In this document: positions 8,753 to 16,204 of the stretch, in pieces
Position numbering within the stretch: position 1 is the stretch's first letter
Layout of the letters: every line of letters starts with the position of its first letter
NCBI RefSeq assembly: GCF_014873875.1
Contig: NZ_JADBEM010000001.1
Span: 4,526,001 to 4,590,000, forward strand
Direction of reading: 5' to 3'
Source: Actinopolymorpha pittospori
Lineage (GTDB): Bacteria; Actinomycetota; Actinomycetes; Propionibacteriales; Actinopolymorphaceae
DNA length: 64,000 nt
The notes under the pieces: model-generated
What the model saw: only the letters and a program-made list of their open reading frames with translations
Databases searched by the model: none
Told to the model about the DNA's origin: nothing
Program-made: the position numbers and the translations under genes

Positions 8753-9391
8753 GTGCTGTTGCTCGCGTTCGACACCGCTACACCGGCGATCACGGTGGCG
8801 CTCCACGACGGGGCGTCGGTCCTGGCGACCTCGACCGTGGTCGACGCCATGCGCCATGGTGAGTTGCTCGCTCCCGGTATCGCCGCCGTGCTGGACGAGG
8901 CCGGCGCCCACCGCGGCGACCTGACCGAAATCGCCGTCGGTGTCGGCCCGGGGCCCTTCACCGGGCTGCGGGTCGGGCTCACCACGGCCCGGACGCTCGG
9001 GCACGTCCTGGACATTCCGGTCCGTGGGGTCTGCACGCTCGACGTGCTGGCCGCCGCGGCCGAGGTAGACGGGCCCTTCCTGGTGGCGACCGACGCGCGC
9101 CGCAAGGAGGTCTACTGGGCGAGGTACGCCGACCGGCACACCCGCGTCGACGGCCCGCACGTCGACCGGCCGGCTGACGTCGCCACGGCGGACGCCGTGG
9201 TCGGCCGTGGCGCGCTCCTCTACCCGGACGCCTTCCCGAAGTCGGTCGGCCCGGAGAACCCCTCCGCGGCCGACCTCGCCACCCTCGCGGTCTCCGGTGG
9301 CGTCTCGCTGCTCCCGCCCGAGCCGCTCTACCTCCGCCGTCCGGACGCGATCGAGCCCGGCGCCCGTAAGAGCGTCCTGACCGCACGGTGA
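8753..9391 (+). CDS. tsaB: tRNA threonylcarbamoyladenosine synthesis dimerisation protein TsaB
   Basis: An ASKHA-fold partner of TsaD that nucleates the TsaBDE complex for t6A37 formation in ANN-decoding tRNAs. The 212-residue protein opens LLLAFDTATPAITVALHDG and contains the family signature GVGPGPFTGLRVGLTTAR; the C-terminal half is shortened relative to TsaD, as expected. The GTG has no ribosome-binding site but has TAGCCT seven positions upstream. rimI follows 12 nt after the stop, so tsaE-tsaB-rimI form a unit, possibly with a second start of transcription here. Confidence 0.93.
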   Translation: MLLLAFDTATPAITVALHDGASVLATSTVVDAMRHGELLAPGIAAVLDEAGAHRGDLTEIAVGVGPGPFTGLRVGLTTARTLGHVLDIPVRGVCTLDVLAAAAEVDGPFLVATDARRKEVYWARYADRHTRVDGPHVDRPADVATADAVVGRGALLYPDAFPKSVGPENPSAADLATLAVSGGVSLLPPEPLYLRRPDAIEPGARKSVLTAR

Positions 9392-9403
9392 GCGGGTGCC
9401 CTC

Positions 9404-9871
9404 ATGATCAGGATCCGTCCGGCCAGCTCTGAGGACCTGGCCGTGCTGCGCGCCTTGGAGACGGCCTGCTTCGGCCGTGACGCCTGGGGCGAGGAGGCGA
9501 TCGAGGGTGAGCTCGCCGGCGTACCCGCGACCCGCTGCGTCCTGACCGCCGAGGACCCCGAGGCGGCGGGTGATCCGTGCGACGTGATCGTCGGGTACGC
9601 CTCGCTGCTCGCCGTGGACGCGACCGCGGACGTCCAGCGGATCGCCGTACGCCCCGATCGTCGTCGCGAAGGAATCGGCCAACTGCTGCTGGACGCGCTC
9701 CTGGAGACGGCACGCGAGCGTGGCTGCGCGGAGGCGCTGCTCGAGGTGCGTGACGACAACACCGCGGCGATCGCGATGTATGAGGCGGTGGGCTTCGCCG
9801 AGATCGCTCGACGCCGTGGCTACTACCACGGCTGCGTCGACGCGCGGGTCCTCCGCCTCGCACCCGTCTGA
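9404..9871 (+). CDS. rimI: ribosomal-protein-alanine N-acetyltransferase family protein
   Basis: A 155-residue GNAT of the RimI family (acetylation of the N-terminal Ala of ribosomal protein S18 in enterobacteria; broader in others). The acetyl-CoA loop IAVRPDRRREGIGQLLLDALLE and the C-terminal DDNTAAIAMYEAVGF motif are present. It sits between tsaB and tsaD, the classic location, although here a transport gene intervenes before tsaD. The name rests on family and context; the substrate is inferred. Confidence 0.85.
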   Translation: MIRIRPASSEDLAVLRALETACFGRDAWGEEAIEGELAGVPATRCVLTAEDPEAAGDPCDVIVGYASLLAVDATADVQRIAVRPDRRREGIGQLLLDALLETARERGCAEALLEVRDDNTAAIAMYEAVGFAEIARRRGYYHGCVDARVLRLAPV

Positions 9872-10177
9872 GCCGCCGTTCGAGGATCCGCCGGCGTGTC
9901 GCCGTGGGCGTTCCGTGGGTGTCGGGCAACTCCTCGACGGAGCCGACATTGCCGAAGTCGGACGCGGTTCGAAGATCGCTTGACAGCGTGTCAGAGCCCA
10001 CTTAGCTTCTACCGGAAATCGATTGCTCGCGAGTCTGGCGCGCAATGAACCACAGCTCTGGCAGTGCGGCGGAGCCGGCCACCCAGTGACGTCGATGCGC
10101 AGGTCCCGGGGCGGCTGTGGAGTAGGGCGCGGTGGACGCGCACCGCCTTCCGTCGCACCGTCGATCGGAAGGACGAC
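9872..10177 (+). other. 306-bp intergenic leader of the solute-binding protein gene
   Basis: This gap holds the promoter at 9980-10008 and about 160 nt of untranslated leader. A tiny ATG frame at 10045-10089 (14 codons) lies in the leader but has no clear ribosome-binding site. I see no riboswitch consensus that I recognise. Confidence 0.5.
9980..10008 (+). promoter_or_regulatory. sigma-A-type promoter upstream of the solute-binding protein
   Basis: A consensus -35 TTGACA (9980-9985) and a -10 TAGCTT (10003-10008) are separated by 17 nt, giving a predicted start near 10015. It gives the downstream lipoprotein gene its own strong promoter, separate from the tsa genes. Confidence 0.7.
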
Positions 10178-12310
10178 ATGGACAACCGAATCGGGATCAG
10201 CCGGCGTAGGGTTCTGCATCTTTCCGCTGTCGCCGCTGGCAGCGTGGTCCTGGCCGGTTGCTCCGGCGCCGGTGACGGGGCCACCCAGGGCGGCGGAGGC
10301 GGCAAAGCGACGAACTCCGCCTCGCCGGCAGCTAAGGGATCGAACACCAAGGCGCTTCCGGTTCCCGCACAGCTCAAGGAGGCCCCTGAGCTGACCAAGC
10401 TGGTGGACGCGGGCACGCTGCCACCGCTCAAGGAGCGGCTGCCGAAGAACCCCTACGTCGTACCCCACAACTGGCTGCGGCCAGGGAAGTACGGCGGCGC
10501 CATCAACACCGTCACTCCGGCGGGCGACTCGACGACGCACGCGGAGTTCATGTACGGCCACTCCCTCCTGCGGTACGTCAACGACGGCCAGGACATCGTC
10601 CCCGGCCTGGTGGAGTCGTGGGAGTCCAACGCCGACGCGACCGAGTGGACCCTGCACTTCCGCGAGGGGGTGAAGTGGTCCGACGGGCAACCCTGGTCGA
10701 CCGAGGACATCATGTTCTGGTGGGAGGACATGGTCCTCAACGAGGACCACGCCGAGGTTCCGCCCGACGAGGCGCGGTCCGGCAAGGGCACGTTGATGAA
10801 GATGACCGCGCCCGACGCCCTGACCATCCTAATGAAGTTCGACGCGCCCGCGCCGCTGACGGCCGACCGGCTCGCCATGTGGGTCAAGCGTGGCAACGGA
10901 CCCACCTGGATGGAGCCGAAGCACTACCTCAAGCAGTGGCACCCGAGGTACAACAAGTCGGTCCCGAAGGACTGGGCGACCGACAAGGGGGCCTTCGACC
11001 AGAAGCGCGCGTGGCTTCGTAATCCCGACTGCCCGGTCCTCACCGGCTGGAAGTGCAAGTCCTACAGCGAGGGACGTCGGGTCGTCTACGAACGCAACCC
11101 CTACTACTGGTGCATCTCCCCGGACGGCGCCCAGCTGCCCTATCTCGACACCCTGAACTTCAACGTCGTGCAGAACGCGGAAGTACAGAAGCTGCAGGCC
11201 GCCGAGGGCAAGATGAACTTCCTGTTCGGCGGCTTCACCTCGATCTTCCTCAACGACATCTCCGGGCTCAAGCAGGCCGAGGCGAAGACGAAGCTCAAGG
11301 TCCTGCTCTGGGACGCCGGCGACGGCAGCGGATCGCTGGTGTTCTTCAACCAGGACTACTACGAGCCAAAGATGCGGGCCCTCATCCGCAACGCGAAGTT
11401 CCGGCAGGCCCTGTCCTACGCCTACAACCGCGCCGACGTCCAGAAGGCGGTCTACTTCAACACCGGCGAGCTGACCACCGGGACGATGAGCCCGAAGGCG
11501 ATCGAGTTCCACGTCAACGACGAGGGCAAGCAGCTCTACAAGCAGTGGCGCGACAGCTATGCGAAGTACGACCCCGAACTCGCCAAGAAGATGCTCGACG
11601 AGATCGGCGTGGTCGACAAGAACGGTGACGGCAAGCGGGAGATGCCGGACGGTACCCGGCTCCTCGTCCGTCTCGACTACCAGGCCGACACGGCGCCCGA
11701 ACACCTCCAGAAGAACAACCTGCTGAAGCGGGATTGGGACGCCATCGGCATCGACACCCGGCTCAACCCCGTCCCGCCGGACGGTTACGGCGACCAGTGG
11801 CGGTTCGGGAAGCTGATGACCAACACCACCTGGGAGACCGGAGACGGGCCGAACTGCCTCGTCTACCCGCAGTGGCTGGTGCCGATCGAGTCCTCGCGGT
11901 GGGCGCCGTTGCAGGGTGAGTTCTACAACGTGCGGGGCACTCCGGCGGAGAAGACCGAGCAGGACGTCGACCCCTACAAGCGGACGCCGCCACGGGTGGC
12001 GCCCGAGCCCGACGGCCCGGTCGCGAAGCTGTGGAAGCTGTACGACCAGACCAAGATCGAGCCGGACGCGATGAAGCGGAACCAGCTGGTCTGGGAGATG
12101 GCCAAGATCCACATCTCCGACGGGCCGTACCTGCTCGGCGTCGTCGCCAACACGCCCTACGTCCTGCTGGTCCACGCGGACATGGGCAACGTCCCGACGA
12201 AGGAACAACTGGCCATGGGCGGCTTCGCCGCGCCGTGGATCCACCCGACGCCGGCGGTGTACGACCCCGAGACCTGGTTCTGGACCAACCCAGAGGAGCA
12301 CCAGGTCTAG
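10178..12310 (+). CDS. Tat-exported lipoprotein solute-binding protein (SBP_bac_5/DppA-like)
   Basis: A 710-residue extracytoplasmic solute-binding protein of the family-5 (peptide/oligosaccharide) ABC importers. The N-terminus has a twin-arginine motif (SRRRVLHL, residues 8-15) and a lipobox LAGC with the lipidated C28. The family-5 core includes GLVESWESNADATEWT, VKWSDGQPWSTEDI and FRQALSYAYNRAD. It is much longer than DppA (~530), as in actinobacterial oligosaccharide-type binding proteins. The ATG at 10178 has GGAAGGA five nt upstream. No permease or ATPase gene adjoins, so its importer must be elsewhere. It is a close paralogue of the protein at 61711-63855 and separates rimI from tsaD. 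Confidence 0.9.
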   Translation: MDNRIGISRRRVLHLSAVAAGSVVLAGCSGAGDGATQGGGGGKATNSASPAAKGSNTKALPVPAQLKEAPELTKLVDAGTLPPLKERLPKNPYVVPHNWLRPGKYGGAINTVTPAGDSTTHAEFMYGHSLLRYVNDGQDIVPGLVESWESNADATEWTLHFREGVKWSDGQPWSTEDIMFWWEDMVLNEDHAEVPPDEARSGKGTLMKMTAPDALTILMKFDAPAPLTADRLAMWVKRGNGPTWMEPKHYLKQWHPRYNKSVPKDWATDKGAFDQKRAWLRNPDCPVLTGWKCKSYSEGRRVVYERNPYYWCISPDGAQLPYLDTLNFNVVQNAEVQKLQAAEGKMNFLFGGFTSIFLNDISGLKQAEAKTKLKVLLWDAGDGSGSLVFFNQDYYEPKMRALIRNAKFRQALSYAYNRADVQKAVYFNTGELTTGTMSPKAIEFHVNDEGKQLYKQWRDSYAKYDPELAKKMLDEIGVVDKNGDGKREMPDGTRLLVRLDYQADTAPEHLQKNNLLKRDWDAIGIDTRLNPVPPDGYGDQWRFGKLMTNTTWETGDGPNCLVYPQWLVPIESSRWAPLQGEFYNVRGTPAEKTEQDVDPYKRTPPRVAPEPDGPVAKLWKLYDQTKIEPDAMKRNQLVWEMAKIHISDGPYLLGVVANTPYVLLVHADMGNVPTKEQLAMGGFAAPWIHPTPAVYDPETWFWTNPEEHQV

Positions 12311-12409
12311 TCGTCCGACCCCGAGCTCCCGCCTCCCGGCCGGCGGCGTTGTCGTCGGCCAGGTGGCGGGGGCCGTTCACCCCTTGGTCCTGGTCGGCTG
12401 GACAGGCCA

Positions 12410-12415
12410 TAGGCT
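12410..12415 (+). promoter_or_regulatory. candidate -10 element before the tsaD leader ORF
   Basis: TAGGCT, 7 nt before a GTG that opens a 22-codon frame ending in the tsaD start codon. The spacing fits a leaderless transcript. Confidence 0.4.
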
Positions 12416-12422
12416 CGGTCGG

Positions 12423-12491
12423 GTGAGGAGAGCGTTCTTGATGGTGGGGCCGGCGTTCGCGTCGGCCCGCCGATCCGAGGTGGCCCGGTGA
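12423..12491 (+). CDS. putative 22-codon leader ORF coupled to tsaD
   Basis: The frame begins GTG, ends TGA, and encodes MRRAFLMVGPAFASARRSEVAR. Its stop overlaps the tsaD GTG start as GTGA, a typical translational-coupling junction. Third positions are G or C in 20 of 22 codons, as in real genes here, and a TAGGCT -10 hexamer lies 7 nt upstream. If real, it would make tsaD translation depend on terminating ribosomes. It is short enough to arise by chance, so it remains a hypothesis. Confidence 0.35.
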   Translation: MRRAFLMVGPAFASARRSEVAR

Positions 12492-13534
12492 GCGACGACC
12501 CCTTGGTGCTCGGCATCGAAACGTCCTGTGACGAGACAGGTGTCGGCATTGTCCGCGGCGGCACGTTGCTCGCCGACGCGATCGCTTCCAGCCTGGAGGA
12601 ACACGCCCGGTTCGGCGGTGTGGTCCCCGAGGTCGCCAGCCGCGCCCACCTGGAGGCGATGGTCCCGTCGCTGGAGCGGGCCTGCGCCGAAGCGGGCGTC
12701 CGCCTCGCCGACGTCGACGCTGTCGCGGTCACCAGCGGACCAGGCCTCGCCGGAGCCCTGCTCGTCGGCGTCGCGGCCGCGAAGGCGCTGGCCATCGGGC
12801 TCGGCCGGCCCCTCTACGGCGTCAACCACCTGGCCGCTCACGTGGCGGTCGACACGCTCGAACACGGGCCGCTGCCCGAACCCTGCGTCTCCCTCCTGGT
12901 CTCCGGCGGGCACTCCTCCCTGCTGCTGGTCGAGGACGTGACCGGGACCGTCGATCCGCTCGGCTCGACCATCGACGACGCCGCGGGGGAGGCGTTCGAC
13001 AAGGTCGCCCGACTGCTCGGACTCCCGTTCCCCGGCGGGCCCTACGTCGACCGGGAGGCGAAGGCCGGTGACCCGGCGTACGTCGTCTTCCCGCGCGGCC
13101 TCACCGGCCAGCGCGACCTCGCCCGGCACCGGTTCGACTTCTCCTTCTCCGGCCTGAAGACCGCTGTGGCCCGCTGGGTGGAGACCCGCGAGCAGCAAGG
13201 ACAGCCGGTCCCGGTGGCCGACGTCGCCGCGTCCTTCCAGGAGGCGGTCTGCGACGTCCTGACCCGCAAGGCCGTGGACGCCTGCCGGACCCGCGGTGTC
13301 GACGACCTCCTGATCGGTGGCGGTGTCGCCGCCAACTCGAGGTTGCGGGCGATGGCGGAGGAACGCTGCTCCGCGGCCGGCATCCGGCTGCGGGTGCCCC
13401 GGCCGAAGCTGTGCACCGACAACGGCGCGATGGTCGCCGCCCTCGGCGCGCAGATGCTGGCGCGGGGGCGCACGCCCTCCAGCCTGGACCTGGTCGCGGA
13501 CTCCTCGCTGCCGGTCACCACCATCGCGAGCTGA
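12488..13534 (+). CDS. tsaD: tRNA N6-adenosine threonylcarbamoyltransferase
   Basis: Catalytic subunit of t6A37 synthesis: transfers threonylcarbamoyl from TC-AMP to A37 of ANN-decoding tRNAs. The 348-residue protein begins LVLGIETSCDETGVGIV; metal ligands H114 and H118 lie in NHLAAH; VSGGHSSL and LLIGGGVAANSRLR are further Kae1/Gcp signatures. GTG start with GAGG seven nt upstream. Normally next to tsaB and rimI, it is here displaced by a 2.6-kb solute-binding protein gene and its leader. Confidence 0.95.
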   Translation: MSDDPLVLGIETSCDETGVGIVRGGTLLADAIASSLEEHARFGGVVPEVASRAHLEAMVPSLERACAEAGVRLADVDAVAVTSGPGLAGALLVGVAAAKALAIGLGRPLYGVNHLAAHVAVDTLEHGPLPEPCVSLLVSGGHSSLLLVEDVTGTVDPLGSTIDDAAGEAFDKVARLLGLPFPGGPYVDREAKAGDPAYVVFPRGLTGQRDLARHRFDFSFSGLKTAVARWVETREQQGQPVPVADVAASFQEAVCDVLTRKAVDACRTRGVDDLLIGGGVAANSRLRAMAEERCSAAGIRLRVPRPKLCTDNGAMVAALGAQMLARGRTPSSLDLVADSSLPVTTIAS

Positions 13535-13765
13535 CTCCGGTTCACCCCGCCCGGGTGGTGCCCCGGCGCCCCCGGTCCGACGAATATCGGGCTACGGCTT
13601 CCCCCGAGACGGTGGACCCGACGAGACGTCTCGGCGGCGGCCCCACCGTGCGACCGCGAAGTGGTCCCCACGATGCGGTCGCGACGGTTGACAGGCTGGG
13701 AACAGGAAAAGGAACCACACAGGCCCTGTTCCGGGCTCGGTCCCGACGTGTCCCCAGGAGCCGCC

Positions 13766-14839
13766 ATGTCCTCGACCCACACCACGACGGAGCCGGTGGC
13801 CCTTCCCGGCTCCAGGCCTGGCAAGAAGATGGTGTGGGTACCCGGCGGCACCTTCGCGATGGGCTCGCAGGACTTCTATCCCGAGGAACGCCCCGTCCGG
13901 CAGGTGGACGTCGACGGCTTCTGGGTGGACGAGCACCCGGTCACCATCGCGGAGTACCGGCGTTTCGTCCGGGCGACGGGATACGTCACGGTCGCCGAAC
14001 GCTCGCTCGACCCGTCGCGCCATCCGGATCTCGACCCGCGGTTGCTCGCGCAGGGATCGTTGGTCTTCCACAAGACCCCCGGACCCGTCGATCTGTCCGA
14101 CCACCGCAGCTGGTGGTCGTACGTGCCCGGCGCGTGCTGGCGGCGGCCGGAAGGGCCCGGGAGCAGCGTGCACGGACGCGAGCGCCACCCGGTCACCCAC
14201 GTCGCCTACGAGGATGCCGAGGCCTACGCGATCTGGTCCGGTAAGGAACTCCCGACCGAGGCGGAGTGGGAGTACGCCGCGCGGGGCGGTCTGGACGGTG
14301 CGATCTACGCGTGGGGTGACGACTTCAGTCCGCAGGGGCGGCTGATGGCCAACACCTGGCAGGGTGAGTTCCCCTGGCGCAACGCCAGACTCGACAGGTT
14401 CGAGCGGACGTCCCCGACCGGGATGTTCCCGGCCAACGGCTACGGGCTGCTGGACATGACCGGCAACGTGTGGGAGTGGACGTGCGATCTCTACCACGCC
14501 CGCCCGGGCGATCGGGGCGCGAAGGCCACCTGCGTTCCGCACACAAAGCGGCTGAGCCTGCCGCGGCAACGCGCCGCGGAGGACGCGCCGCGCGACTCCC
14601 CGGGCGGCGCACCCGGTGGCTCGGCTGGCGGCTCGACCGGTGACTCGGCTGGCGGCTCGGCTGGTGACGGGGGAGCGGACGAGGCGTTCGAGCATGCCGT
14701 CGTCCGAGTGATCAAGGGTGGCTCGTACTTGTGCTCCGCGACGTTCTGCTTGCGGTACCGGCCGGCGGCGCGGCAGGCGAAGGACAGCGACACCGCCACC
14801 TGCCACCTCGGTTTCCGCTGCGTGGTCCGTCCGCGCTGA
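13766..14839 (+). CDS. formylglycine-generating enzyme (SUMF1/FGE)
   Basis: A copper-dependent oxidase family that converts the Cys of sulfatase CxPxR motifs to formylglycine. The FGE fold starts at PGKKMVWVPGGTFAMGSQDFYPEERPVR. The C-terminal signature GGSYLCSATFCLRYRPAAR keeps both active-site cysteines (C323 and C328, spaced as in human FGE), and TCHLGFRC closes the domain, so this is a true FGE rather than an EgtB- or PvdO-like relative lacking the cysteines. A Gly/Ser-rich insert (~residues 273-308), partly a 12-bp DNA repeat, lies just before the catalytic loop. ATG at 13766 has AGGAG five nt upstream. No sulfatase is encoded in this window. Confidence 0.88.
   Translation: MSSTHTTTEPVALPGSRPGKKMVWVPGGTFAMGSQDFYPEERPVRQVDVDGFWVDEHPVTIAEYRRFVRATGYVTVAERSLDPSRHPDLDPRLLAQGSLVFHKTPGPVDLSDHRSWWSYVPGACWRRPEGPGSSVHGRERHPVTHVAYEDAEAYAIWSGKELPTEAEWEYAARGGLDGAIYAWGDDFSPQGRLMANTWQGEFPWRNARLDRFERTSPTGMFPANGYGLLDMTGNVWEWTCDLYHARPGDRGAKATCVPHTKRLSLPRQRAAEDAPRDSPGGAPGGSAGGSTGDSAGGSAGDGGADEAFEHAVVRVIKGGSYLCSATFCLRYRPAARQAKDSDTATCHLGFRCVVRPR
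14618..14665 (+). repeat. four 12-bp in-frame tandem repeats in the FGE gene
   Basis: Consensus GGCTCGGCTGGC repeated four times with few changes, coding (G/D)-S-(A/T)-G four times at residues 285-300. The repeat number could vary between strains by slippage without breaking the frame. Confidence 0.85.
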
Positions 14840-14894
14840 GCCCCTGCGGTCCGCCCGCGCTGAGCCGCCGAGCGGTCCACCCGGCTCGGTTGGT

Positions 14895-14906
14895 TAGCGT
14901 GTGCCG
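14895..14906 (+). promoter_or_regulatory. leaderless-type -10 element of the GNAT gene
   Basis: TAGCGT (14895-14900) plus 6 nt to the GTG. There is no Shine-Dalgarno sequence near this start. Confidence 0.5.
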
Positions 14907-15440
14907 GTGGACGAAACCACGACATACCTCGAGATGACGGCACCCAGTGACCTGCGTCCGTCCCGTCCCGTCCCCGCCGTCACGGTGGAGCCGACCGAGC
15001 CCGGTTCGCCGCTGATCGTGCCGGTGCAGGTACGGATCGGGGAGCCCTACGCCTGGCCGAGTGTGTTTCGTACGGCGCAGGAGTGGGCGGAGCGGTTGGC
15101 CGACCCGCTGCGTCAGTACTGGCTCATCCGGTACGACTCCGAACTCGCCGGGGCGCTCGACGTGCTGCGGCGCCCGGAGGGTGAGGTCGAGATCACGACC
15201 TTCGGGCTGGTTCCGGAGTACGTCGGACGAGGTGTCGGCGGCTACGCGTTGACCGTGGCCGTGCGGGAGGCGTGGAACGTCGAACCGCTGGGCGCGGACA
15301 CGGTACGACGGGTGTGGCTGCACACCTCCTCCCTGGACCATCCCAACGCGCTGGGCAACTACCAGCGCCGGGGGTTCCGGGCGTACCGGCGAGTGACCGG
15401 TCCCTCGGCCCGGCCACCGGTGACGCCGCCGGCGCACTGA
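14907..15440 (+). CDS. GNAT family N-acetyltransferase
   Basis: A 177-residue GNAT: FGLVPEYVGRGVGGYALTVAVREAW carries the acetyl-CoA binding R/Q-x-x-G-x-G/A signature and NALGNYQRRGFRAYRR is the C-terminal motif B. The GTG at 14907 is preferred because TAGCGT at 14895-14900 lies exactly 6 nt upstream, a leaderless arrangement; a GTG at 14901 would add two residues and disrupt this spacing. Converges on the rhodanese gene, 31 bp between stops. Substrate unknown. Confidence 0.8.
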   Translation: MDETTTYLEMTAPSDLRPSRPVPAVTVEPTEPGSPLIVPVQVRIGEPYAWPSVFRTAQEWAERLADPLRQYWLIRYDSELAGALDVLRRPEGEVEITTFGLVPEYVGRGVGGYALTVAVREAWNVEPLGADTVRRVWLHTSSLDHPNALGNYQRRGFRAYRRVTGPSARPPVTPPAH

Positions 15441-15471
15441 CCCGGCGAGGGTCGACCGACGGGATCCGTGC

Positions 15472-15870
15472 TCATCGTCCCCAGCCGATGAACGACCTGC
15501 GCCAGCGCCGCCACCACGGCCTCGCCCGCCGCGGCCCGGGCTCGGCACCCGTGCGGATCGGGAGCCCGGCCGCAGCCCACGCCTTGGTGCCACCGCGCAG
15601 CGACAACGCCGGACGGCCGAGGTGGGCAAGGCGCTCGGCGCCCCGGCGGGAACGGTTGCCGAGCGAGCACACGGTCAGCACCTGACCCGGTGGCAGGGAG
15701 TCCAGCCGGAACGCCAGCGTGTCCAGCGGGACGTTGATCGCCCCCGAGATGTGGCCGGCGGCGTACTCCTCCGGGGTCCGGACGTCGAGCACCGGGTCTC
15801 CCGCGGCCCACAGCGCCCGGGCGACCTCGAGGTCGACGTCCTCCGGCTCCGGTGGCAACAGGTCGGCCAT
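15472..15870 (-). CDS. rhodanese-like sulfurtransferase domain protein
   Basis: A single-domain rhodanese of 132 residues. The strand LDVRTPEEYAAGHISGAINVP is followed by the active-site loop VCSLGNRSRRGAE with C68, the residue that carries the persulfide. The C-terminus is a basic Trp/Arg-rich tail (RRARPWWRRWRRSF), which might contact the membrane or nucleic acid. ATG at 15870 has GGGAG nine nt upstream. It is divergent from the HTH/Clp-N pair, and both operators lie between them, so it could share their control. Confidence 0.85.
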   Translation of the reverse strand: MADLLPPEPEDVDLEVARALWAAGDPVLDVRTPEEYAAGHISGAINVPLDTLAFRLDSLPPGQVLTVCSLGNRSRRGAERLAHLGRPALSLRGGTKAWAAAGLPIRTGAEPGPRRARPWWRRWRRSFIGWGR

Positions 15871-15941
15871 GGTCCAAGGCTCCCACCGCGGGAGCGGCGG
15901 TTCGCGCCGACGGCCGGACGAGGCCCGGCGCCCTCGGGAGG

Positions 15942-15959
15942 CGTCAGCACATGTTGACG
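15942..15959. promoter_or_regulatory. imperfect palindromic operator (distal site)
   Basis: CGTCAGCACATGTTGACG is an imperfect inverted repeat (7 of 9 pairs) sharing the CGTCAGCA half-site of the perfect palindrome centred 27 bp downstream. Confidence 0.55.
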
Positions 15960-15966
15960 CTCACCG

Positions 15967-15988
15967 CTCGTCAGCATATGCTGACGAG
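15967..15988. promoter_or_regulatory. perfect 22-bp palindromic operator next to the HTH gene start
   Basis: CTCGTCAGCATATGCTGACG plus AG forms a perfect 22-bp dyad (half-site CTCGTCAGCAT). It ends one base before the ATG at 15990, so a bound protein would cover the translation start or the start of a leaderless message. Most likely an autoregulatory site for the HTH protein. Confidence 0.7.
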
Positions 15989-15989
15989 C

Positions 15990-16202
15990 ATGGATGTCGC
16001 GCAGCTTGGTGAGGCGGCGACCGGGACCGACCCCGACTCCGGCCTGCGGGCCGTGGCCGCGCTCCGCACCCTGGTCGAGCGTCTCGAGGCCGCCCAGATC
16101 GACTCCGCTCGGGCGCAGGGGTGGTCCTGGCAGGACATCGCCGCCCGGCTCGGTGTGACGAAACAGACCGTGCACCGGAAGTACCGGTCGAGAAAGGGCT
16201 GA
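15990..16202 (+). CDS. small HTH protein
   Basis: A 70-residue protein made almost entirely of a helix-turn-helix: two helices (LRAVAALRTLVERLEAAQIDSAR) and then GWSWQDIAARLGVTKQTVHRKY, whose second helix is the recognition helix, ending in a basic KYRSRKG tail. The ATG at 15990 is two bases after a perfect palindrome with no room for a normal ribosome-binding site, suggesting a leaderless message and tight autorepression. The next gene starts 2 nt after the stop. Such HTH plus Clp-N pairs recur in actinobacteria; the function is not established to my knowledge. Confidence 0.8.
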   Translation: MDVAQLGEAATGTDPDSGLRAVAALRTLVERLEAAQIDSARAQGWSWQDIAARLGVTKQTVHRKYRSRKG

Positions 16203-16204
16203 GC

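Noticed and set aside
8270..10750. 826-residue minus-strand frame across tsaE, tsaB and rimI
   Set aside because: It spans several recognised genes on the opposite strand and has no motif or start signal.
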